Made by a program: the position numbers and the translations under genes
The notes under the pieces: model-generated
Databases searched by the model: none
What the model saw: the letters and a program-made list of their open reading frames with translations, nothing else
Told to the model about the DNA's origin: nothing
Shown: positions 57,398 to 64,000 of the stretch, one piece after another
How positions within the stretch are numbered: the first letter of the stretch is position 1
Layout of the letters: the number at the start of each line of letters is the position of its first letter
Assembly (NCBI GenBank): GCA_947624685.1
Contig: CANQLJ010000005.1
Location: 1 to 64,000 of the forward strand
DNA length: 64,000 nucleotides
From: Candidatus Gastranaerophilales bacterium
Lineage (GTDB): Bacteria; Cyanobacteriota; Vampirovibrionia; Gastranaerophilales; Gastranaerophilaceae
Direction of reading: 5' to 3'

Positions 57398-58714
57398 TTG
57401 ATTTTGTATAAGACGAGAGTTTTAATAATTAGCGAAAGAAAAGAACAATCAATTAAATATAAAAAACTTATTTTAAGCCAAAACCAAGACGTAATCATCA
57501 CAAACAGCCTGAGTGAAGCTTTGTGCACCATCCAAAACAAGCAAATCGAATTCATTTTAATATCAGATACAATTAAAGAAAAATTAGCCGAATTCATTAG
57601 AAAAATAAGGGTTTTGACCTTTAATTACCGCCCCATCATTATCGCCATATCAAAATCAAACGACCTTGACGATAAATTAAAAATCCTTGAAGCGGGGGCA
57701 GATGATTTTATATCGGAAGCCATATCAAAACAAGAATTTCAAATGCGCTTTTATTCGCATTTAAGAAGATATTTAGAAAGTTTTGTTAATCCGATAACTC
57801 ACTTAAGCGACAAAAATATCACTCTTAAAGCAATTAAAAAATCTCTCGAAGATGAAGCTATTGCGCAAATTGCGCCGCCAAACGAAAAAGATAATATTTC
57901 ATATCTTTTGATAAAAATTAAAAATTTGGAAATATACAGAAAAACCCATGGCGAAATTGCCTATGAAAAGGTTCTTCAGACGCTGAGCGCTATAATAAAT
58001 TCCGCAACGTCACAAGAAGACTATTTTGGGCACATTAATGATGATGAAATTTTAATCATAACCCAAACCTATCAGGCCGAGAAAATGGCGTCGTTTTTGA
58101 CTTTTGCTTTTGATAATATTTTAAATAAATTTTATTCCAATGATGAATATCAAAATAATTTCACAATTCAATCGAGCGACGAAATTGAAGAAACAAAAGC
58201 CGGCTTGATGAGATTAAATATCGCATCTGTTGAAAAAACCCCGAACCAAAAAGACTACAGAAGCGTTTTAAACGAGCTTAATGAATTGTTGAAGCTTTTT
58301 AAAGATGAAAATTCATCGAGCTATTTAATAGACAGATTAAAATTAAACGGCGCAACAACAAACGTAGATGATGCCGGGGTGTTGATTTTGGAGCCTGATT
58401 TTTCGCTTTCATATCTTTTGCAAAATGTTTGCAATTTGAATGACATAAAAGTCAAAATTGCAAAAGATGAGAGTGAATTTAAAAAACTATACAGCGAAAA
58501 TTCCTTTAAAGTCGTTGTCTTAGATTGGGGCAAAGACGGCAAAGAGAGCCTTCAAATTGCAAAAGAAATTTCAAAAGATGACACAAAATTGATTTTTTCT
58601 TCCTCATATTTAAACAAAAAAGAAATTCTAAAAGCCGGCGCAAACCTTTATATACCAAAGCCTTATGAGATTGATGATATGATAGGCTGGATTAAAAAAT
58701 TTTTGCAGGATTAA
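57398..58714 (+). CDS. REC / degenerate GGDEF / REC protein
   Basis: N-terminal receiver-like fold, 'GHINDDEILIIT' at GGDEF position, C-terminal 'VVVLDWGKDG...LIFSSS...IPKPYE' receiver. Confidence 0.8.
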   Translation: MILYKTRVLIISERKEQSIKYKKLILSQNQDVIITNSLSEALCTIQNKQIEFILISDTIKEKLAEFIRKIRVLTFNYRPIIIAISKSNDLDDKLKILEAGADDFISEAISKQEFQMRFYSHLRRYLESFVNPITHLSDKNITLKAIKKSLEDEAIAQIAPPNEKDNISYLLIKIKNLEIYRKTHGEIAYEKVLQTLSAIINSATSQEDYFGHINDDEILIITQTYQAEKMASFLTFAFDNILNKFYSNDEYQNNFTIQSSDEIEETKAGLMRLNIASVEKTPNQKDYRSVLNELNELLKLFKDENSSSYLIDRLKLNGATTNVDDAGVLILEPDFSLSYLLQNVCNLNDIKVKIAKDESEFKKLYSENSFKVVVLDWGKDGKESLQIAKEISKDDTKLIFSSSYLNKKEILKAGANLYIPKPYEIDDMIGWIKKFLQD

Positions 58715-58773
58715 TTTTAATTTGCCAAAATTTGTGGTTTTGATAAAATAAGAATATAAAAAATAGAACATAT

Positions 58774-58860
58774 AGAGACGTGTCCGAGTGGTTTAAGGTG
58801 CAGTCCTGGAACGACTGTGTGGGGGAAGCTCCACCAAGGGTTCGAATCCCTTCGTCTCTG
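58774..58860 (+). tRNA. tRNA-Ser (anticodon GGA)
   Basis: AGAGACG/CGTCTCT acceptor, CAGTCCTGGAACGACTG anticodon arm, long variable arm, GGGTTCGAATCCC T-arm. Confidence 0.96.
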
Positions 58861-58882
58861 TTTTTAGTTTTTTGGGGTTTAA

Positions 58883-59827
58883 ATGGCAAAAATTCTTGTC
58901 GCCGGGGGCGCGGGCTTCATTGGGAGTCATCTTTGTAAAAAACTTTTGGATAATGATAACGAAGTTATTTGCCTCGACAATTTTTCGACGGGGCGAAGGG
59001 AAAATATTTTACCTTTCTTAAAATTAAAAAATAAAAATTTTAAATTAATTGAACATGATGTTACAAAAGAGGTTTTTTTAGATTGCGATGAGATTTATAA
59101 TCTGGCATGCCCGGCAAGCCCCTTGCAATATCAGCTTCACCCGATTGAAACAATAAAAAGCGCGTTTTTAGGGACATTGAATCTTCTTGAACTTTCGCTC
59201 AGAAACGATGCAAAGATTCTTCTTGCTTCCACAAGTGAAATATACGGAGACCCCAAAATCCACCCCCAAAGGGAAGATTACTTTGGCTATGTCAACCCTA
59301 TTGGCCCAAGAAGCTGTTATGACGAAGGAAAAAGGGCGAGCGAAACGTTGATGTTTGACTATCACAGACAAAAAAACGCAAAAATCAAAGTCGTTCGAAT
59401 CTTTAACACCTATGGCCCCAATATGGACGTAAACGACGGCAGAGTCGTCTCAAACTTCATTATCCAGGCTCTTTTAAATAAAGATATTACCGTTTATGAT
59501 AAAGGCCTTCAGACAAGAAGCTTTTGCTATGTTGATGATATGACAGAGGGCTTAATTAAGATGATGGCGGCAAAAAATAATATTTTAGGGCCGATTAACC
59601 TCGGAAATCCGTATGAGCAGACGATATTGGAGCTTGCAAAATTAATCATAACTCTGACTGATTCGAAATCTAAAATAATATACCTCAAAAAGCCCCAAGA
59701 TGACCCGATAAGAAGAAAGCCGGATATTAAAAAAGCAACAGATGAGCTTGATTTCAAGATAAATATAGATATAGAAGAAGGATTAAAAAGAACTATCGAC
59801 TATTTTAAAAAAACTCTTTCGATATAG
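58883..59827 (+). CDS. NAD-dependent epimerase/UDP-glucuronate decarboxylase-like
   Basis: 'VAGGAGFIGSHLCKKLL', 'LACPASPLQYQLHPIETIKS', 'STSEIYGDP', 'RSCYDEGKR'. Confidence 0.92.
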   Translation: MAKILVAGGAGFIGSHLCKKLLDNDNEVICLDNFSTGRRENILPFLKLKNKNFKLIEHDVTKEVFLDCDEIYNLACPASPLQYQLHPIETIKSAFLGTLNLLELSLRNDAKILLASTSEIYGDPKIHPQREDYFGYVNPIGPRSCYDEGKRASETLMFDYHRQKNAKIKVVRIFNTYGPNMDVNDGRVVSNFIIQALLNKDITVYDKGLQTRSFCYVDDMTEGLIKMMAAKNNILGPINLGNPYEQTILELAKLIITLTDSKSKIIYLKKPQDDPIRRKPDIKKATDELDFKINIDIEEGLKRTIDYFKKTLSI

Positions 59828-59840
59828 TTAATCCAATTGC

Positions 59841-60548
59841 CTAATTACTTTTTTTAAAAACAACAGCGCATACGGTATTAAAAAAATATCCTTTTTTCTT
59901 ATAAAATTCAAGCTTACCCGAGCTTGCGCTTTTAAATTCTTCAATTAAACTTTCGGCGCTTAAAAAATCGTCTTTTGATTTAATTAGATAATCATAATTT
60001 TTGAAATCAATTTTCAGGATTTTGCAAAAAACAAATGTTGTAAAATTGAAGATTTTCGATAATATTTTTGAAATTATTGAATTGTTTTTATTAAAATCAA
60101 GGTGGAGAAAATACCCTCCCTTTTTCATAACCCGGCTTATTTCTTTAATTGCAAGTTCTCTTTTTTCAACATTTCTCAATCCAAAAGTTTCAATAATATA
60201 ATCAAATTCACAATCTAAAAAAGGCATATTTAAAACATTGGCTAAGATGAAATCAGATTTTTCAGAATTTTTCTTTTTTGCAATTTCGAGCATTTTTTTA
60301 GAATTATCAAGCCCGACAACCGTAATTGATTTATCAATTTTTTGAATAATTTTAGTGTTATCGCCCGTGCCGCAGAAAATATCGAGGACTTTTGAATTTT
60401 TTGGGATGTTTAGAAAAATTAATGCCGATTTTTTGATTAATTTATGAGTGAAAAAAGAAATAAAATCGTTCATTTTATCGTAATAACTTGATATTTCATC
60501 AAACATCAAATTAATTTTTTCGGGGTTTTTATCAACTTTTTCGCCCAT
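59841..60548 (-). CDS. ubiE: Demethylmenaquinone/ubiquinone-type methyltransferase
   Basis: 'YYDKMNDFISFFTHKLIKK', 'VLDIFCGTGDNTKI', 'IIETFGLRNVEKRELAIKEISRVMKKGGYFLHLDF'. Confidence 0.88.
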   Translation of the reverse strand: MGEKVDKNPEKINLMFDEISSYYDKMNDFISFFTHKLIKKSALIFLNIPKNSKVLDIFCGTGDNTKIIQKIDKSITVVGLDNSKKMLEIAKKKNSEKSDFILANVLNMPFLDCEFDYIIETFGLRNVEKRELAIKEISRVMKKGGYFLHLDFNKNNSIISKILSKIFNFTTFVFCKILKIDFKNYDYLIKSKDDFLSAESLIEEFKSASSGKLEFYKKKGYFFNTVCAVVFKKSN

Positions 60549-60569
60549 ATTTTCCTTATAATTTTATAA

Positions 60570-61181
60570 TTATCTTACTTTGTTTTCTTCACCCTTGATA
60601 AGCCTAACAATATTTTGCCGATGCAGATAAATTATATAAATCATCGCAATTGCGCAATAAATAACATAGCCAATCGGGTTTTTAAAATAATACATTAAAA
60701 TTGGCGAAATCGCTAGCGCCACAATAGAACCCAAGGAGACATATTTTGAAATATATGTTACAACTCCCCAGACAAGAGCAATAATCAGCCCCACCATCCA
60801 ATTTAGTGCCAAGATCGTTCCGACACCCGAGGCAACGGATTTTCCGCCTCTAAATTGCAAAAATATCGGTTTTGAATGCCCGATTATTACAAATATGGAA
60901 GCTAAAACTGCATTTATTCCATATATATCATCGGTTAAGATTTTGGCTAAAATAACGGGAAGTGCGCCTTTTATCGCATCCAGTATCATAACGATAAAAA
61001 ACCATTTTTTGCCCAAAACTCTTTTGACGTTCGTTGCACCTGTCGAACCCGAGCCAACTTCTCTAATATCTTTTCCGGTTTTAATTTTAACAATTAAATA
61101 GCCTGTGGGAATTGAGCCGATTAAATACGCCAGAACACAAAAACCAAAGGCAACAATATAAAACATATAATCATTCATCAT
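60570..61181 (-). CDS. plsY: Glycerol-3-phosphate acyltransferase
   Basis: 'GSIPTGYLIVKIKTGKDIREVGSGSTGATNVKRVLG', 'FRGGKSVASGVG'. Confidence 0.95.
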   Translation of the reverse strand: MMNDYMFYIVAFGFCVLAYLIGSIPTGYLIVKIKTGKDIREVGSGSTGATNVKRVLGKKWFFIVMILDAIKGALPVILAKILTDDIYGINAVLASIFVIIGHSKPIFLQFRGGKSVASGVGTILALNWMVGLIIALVWGVVTYISKYVSLGSIVALAISPILMYYFKNPIGYVIYCAIAMIYIIYLHRQNIVRLIKGEENKVR

Positions 61182-62518
61182 TTTTCTTTTTCTCCTTTTT
61201 GGCGATAGGAAACAACGATGGGAGTACCCTTAAAGCCAAAATTTTCCCGTAATTTTTTTGCAATATACCTTTTATAGTGGTCTTGGATTAAATCTTTATT
61301 ATTTACAAAAATCACAAACGTCGGCGGGTTGTTTTTTGCCTGAGTTGAATAATAAAATTTCAAAGTTTTCCCCTTAATCGAAGTCGGAGGATTAAGGTTA
61401 TAGGCTTCATTTATAATTTTATTTAATAGGCCTGTTGAGATTCTTTTTTCTCTTTCCGCTTGAGTGATTTTTGCAATTTCAAAGATATTATCAAGCCTTT
61501 GACCCGTTTTTGCGCTTATAAAAATCTTGTGCGCATAGTTTAAAAAAGGCGCATCAAGGTCGATTTTTTGTTCATATTTTTGGGTTTGGACGTTTTTCAC
61601 TAAATCCCATTTATTAAACGCAACAATTAGTCCGCACCCGTATTGTTCACAAAGAGATGCGATTTTTTTATCCTGATCGGACAATCCTAAGGTCGAATCA
61701 ACGACCAATAGCGCCACATCGCAATCTTTTATTGCGCCGATTGCTCTATCTACCGCAAACATCTCAACACCGTAATCAACCTTGGATTTTTTTCTGATTC
61801 CGGCAGTATCAATTAGCCTAAACGTATCATTGTTATAAACAATTTCTTCATCAATTATATCTCTTGTTGTACCTGAAATGTCGCTTACTATTGCTCTTTG
61901 TTTTTTTAAAAGACTGTTTAAAATGGAGCTTTTACCGGCGTTTGGTTTACCCACAATTGCGATTTTTATTGCAGGGTCGCTATTTTCATCTTCGTTACTA
62001 TCTTGTTTAACTTCAATATCTTTTGTAATTTCATCCAATAAATCCCCGACCCCGACATCCCCGTGCAGAGCGGATAAAAGATACATTTTGTCAAACCCCA
62101 AAGCCCAAAATTCATTTGCCAGATTATCCTGCGCTTTTGAATCGACTTTATTTACAACAAGAAGGACTTCTTTATTATTATCCTTAAGCTGTCTCAATTT
62201 ATTTGCAATGTCATAATCATAAGGGTTTAAGCCTGTTTTTGCGTCAACCGTAAATAAAATCGTATCCGCTTCATCAAGCGCCAATTCAACTTGAGAATTG
62301 ATGTTTTTGACAAATTCATCGTCGTTATTAGGAACAATCCCTCCTGTATCAATTAAAACGAAGTTTTTGCCTTGCCAAGAGGCATCAACGAAGATTCTGT
62401 CTCTTGTGATATTTTCTTTATCATCAACGATAGAATATCTTTTTGAAGCTAATCTATTGACCAGAGTTGATTTTCCGACGTTTGGACGCCCTACTATTGC
62501 AATAATTTTTTCTTTCAT
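61178..62518 (-). CDS. der: Ribosome biogenesis GTPase Der (EngA)
   Basis: Two G domains: 'GRPNVGKSTLVNRL', 'GKPNAGKSSILNSLL', C-terminal KH-like. Confidence 0.97.
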   Translation of the reverse strand: MKEKIIAIVGRPNVGKSTLVNRLASKRYSIVDDKENITRDRIFVDASWQGKNFVLIDTGGIVPNNDDEFVKNINSQVELALDEADTILFTVDAKTGLNPYDYDIANKLRQLKDNNKEVLLVVNKVDSKAQDNLANEFWALGFDKMYLLSALHGDVGVGDLLDEITKDIEVKQDSNEDENSDPAIKIAIVGKPNAGKSSILNSLLKKQRAIVSDISGTTRDIIDEEIVYNNDTFRLIDTAGIRKKSKVDYGVEMFAVDRAIGAIKDCDVALLVVDSTLGLSDQDKKIASLCEQYGCGLIVAFNKWDLVKNVQTQKYEQKIDLDAPFLNYAHKIFISAKTGQRLDNIFEIAKITQAEREKRISTGLLNKIINEAYNLNPPTSIKGKTLKFYYSTQAKNNPPTFVIFVNNKDLIQDHYKRYIAKKLRENFGFKGTPIVVSYRQKGEKEK

Positions 62519-62585
62519 AAAAAAATTATAATATAAAAATTTTTTAAATAAAAATCCTGCCTTATAAAAGCCTTTAACTATAAAA

Positions 62586-63476
62586 TTACGCTAATTCAAG
62601 CGCAAGCTTAATTGCGCTTATCATACTATGAGGGTCAGCTATACCTTTGTTTGCTATATCATAGGCTGTGCCTGATGAAGGAGAAGTCCTTAATACGCTA
62701 AGGCCGATTGTGGTATTAACTGCGCTATCAAATGCAAGCGCCTTAATCGGGCATAATCCTTGGTCATGGTAGCAAGCAATAATAGCATCATAGCTTAATT
62801 TTTGATTGTTTAAATATTGCTTTCCGACACGAGCAAATAACGCATCAGCGCTTAATGGTTTTGTTATATCGATGCCATCGCCCTTTAAAATATCCACTGC
62901 GGGGTTTAAAATTTCAATTTCATCACTTCCCAATAATCCCCCTTCGCCGCAATGGGGATTCAGCGCACAAAGAGCGATTTTGGGGCAAGACAGGTTATAT
63001 TTTTCTTTTAAAAAATCATTTAAAATTTTTGTTTGAAAAACAATATCATCAATATTTAATTTGATGTCTTTAAGCGCAAGGTGCCTGGTTAATAGCATCA
63101 CTTTTAAACCCCCCGCAATAAAAAGCATCTGCGCTCTTTTTTGATTTGGGGATAAGAGATGTTCTAAAACTTCCGTTTGCCCTGAAAAATTATACCCTGC
63201 CTCATTTAAGACAAATTTTGAAACGGGAGAAGTCACAATAGCTTTGATTTTTTTGTTTTTTGCTAAATCACAAACATATTCAAGCGACTTGTAGCAAAAT
63301 TTTCCGTTATTTTCTTCGTTGATTTCAAAAAAATCATAGTCGACATCAATTTTTTCTCCGACAATTAAAACCTCATCCCTTTTTGGTTTAATTATATCGA
63401 GAGCTTTTTTGGTAATTTCTTTACCGATACCGAGTTTATCGCCCGTTGTGATTGCGATTTTATAGGATTTATCCAT
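62586..63476 (-). CDS. pdxA: PdxA-family dehydrogenase (PdxA or PdxA2)
   Basis: 'TTGDKLGIGKEI', 'VTSPVSK', 'GQTEVLEHLL', 'ALNPHCGEGGLLG', 'YHDQGLCPIKALAFDSAVNTTIGL'. Confidence 0.93.
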   Translation of the reverse strand: MDKSYKIAITTGDKLGIGKEITKKALDIIKPKRDEVLIVGEKIDVDYDFFEINEENNGKFCYKSLEYVCDLAKNKKIKAIVTSPVSKFVLNEAGYNFSGQTEVLEHLLSPNQKRAQMLFIAGGLKVMLLTRHLALKDIKLNIDDIVFQTKILNDFLKEKYNLSCPKIALCALNPHCGEGGLLGSDEIEILNPAVDILKGDGIDITKPLSADALFARVGKQYLNNQKLSYDAIIACYHDQGLCPIKALAFDSAVNTTIGLSVLRTSPSSGTAYDIANKGIADPHSMISAIKLALELA

Positions 63477-64000
63477 TATTTGCCTTATTAAAATAATTTA
63501 TAATATCGACTAATGTATTAATGAGGCCAAAATTGCCCGATTTTGTGACGATGAACCTTCCTTTGTCGTCTTTTAAAAGAGGAACGTTATCTAAAATGTC
63601 ATCAACTATATCAAAATAAGCGCTTTTAAGCGCATTTGCGCATTTATATGACGTCTCTCCTCCGATAATTACTGAAATAAAGTCATTTTTTTCGCTGATT
63701 TTTGAAATAAGATTAGCCAAAAAATCGGTGATTTTGCTTGAAAATTCGGCTTTAGCGATTCCTGCGTCAATTAAAGTATTAGATGCGCTCTGCTGCGTCA
63801 ATTCGATTCCGATATAGGAAGAATGCACGATGGCATCTTTATTTGACGATAAAACCGAGGATATTTTTTGAGCCAAATTATTTATTATTTCTTCTTCGTT
63901 TTCGTTAATTACATCTTTAATTTCAAGGTCAAAAAAGGCCGCATCTTTTTTATCTTCCTTGAGTTTTTCAATTTGCTTTAATGTCAGTTGCGTGGCAGAG
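63469..64000 (-). CDS. Partial four-carbon sugar-acid kinase (DUF1537/OtnK-DtnK-like) C-terminal domain, runs off window
   Basis: Open frame continues to window edge ('SATQLTLKQIEKLKEDKKDAAFFDLEIKDVINENEEE...'), 'ISVIIGGETSYKCANAL'; track start at 63876 is an internal TTG. Confidence 0.75.
   Translation of the reverse strand, partial: SATQLTLKQIEKLKEDKKDAAFFDLEIKDVINENEEEIINNLAQKISSVLSSNKDAIVHSSYIGIELTQQSASNTLIDAGIAKAEFSSKITDFLANLISKISEKNDFISVIIGGETSYKCANALKSAYFDIVDDILDNVPLLKDDKGRFIVTKSGNFGLINTLVDIINYFNKANNG

Noticed and set aside
63469-63876. Stand-alone 135-aa protein as listed in the ORF track
   Set aside because: Frame stays open to the window edge; it is the C-terminal part of a larger truncated gene.

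Overview
AT-rich bacterial chromosome segment. Gene content and protein style suggest a gut Vampirovibrionia/Gastranaerophilales ('Melainabacteria')-like host; this is inference, with no search run. Bases ~1-420 are a mosaic of palindromic intergenic repeats. Bases ~540-14370 are a podovirus-type structural and lysis cassette: T7 gp8-like portal, epsilon15 gp7-like capsid, Bbp16-like cement, T7 gp14/gp11/gp12/gp13-like proteins, tail fibre, DUF1353, holin-like protein and M15 endolysin. No terminase, integrase, polymerase or replication gene is visible. The rest is host chromosome: pilin, degenerate GatD-like protein, proS, three NuoL/M/N-like proteins, ispG, phosphohexomutase, Holliday-junction-associated AAA ATPase, MlaA-hydrolase fusion, two LeuC-like aconitases, motAB, patatin, PBP4, NfnA-like, rluB, serS, FkbM methyltransferase, pgi, RelA/SpoT-like protein, mrnC, a histidine kinase with a REC/pseudo-GGDEF/REC partner, tRNA-Ser, UXS-like epimerase, ubiE/menG, plsY, der, pdxA and a partial four-carbon sugar-acid kinase. 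Best leads: (1) a ~200-nt structured RNA locus at 12928-13165 with its own near-consensus promoter, a 24-aa hydrophobic/cationic microORF, a possibly sequestered SD and 5'-3' complementarity, resembling a type I toxin mRNA; (2) an MlaA/alpha-beta-hydrolase fusion; (3) a shared N-terminal leader motif (K-D-[ST]-[VI]-S-F-x-[AG]) on an otherwise ordinary phosphohexomutase and a RelA/SpoT-like enzyme; (4) a GatD-like amidotransferase that has lost both catalytic residues; (5) a NuoLMN-like trio with uneven loss of proton-path residues; (6) a 10-bp-period repeat tract at 32.7 kb.
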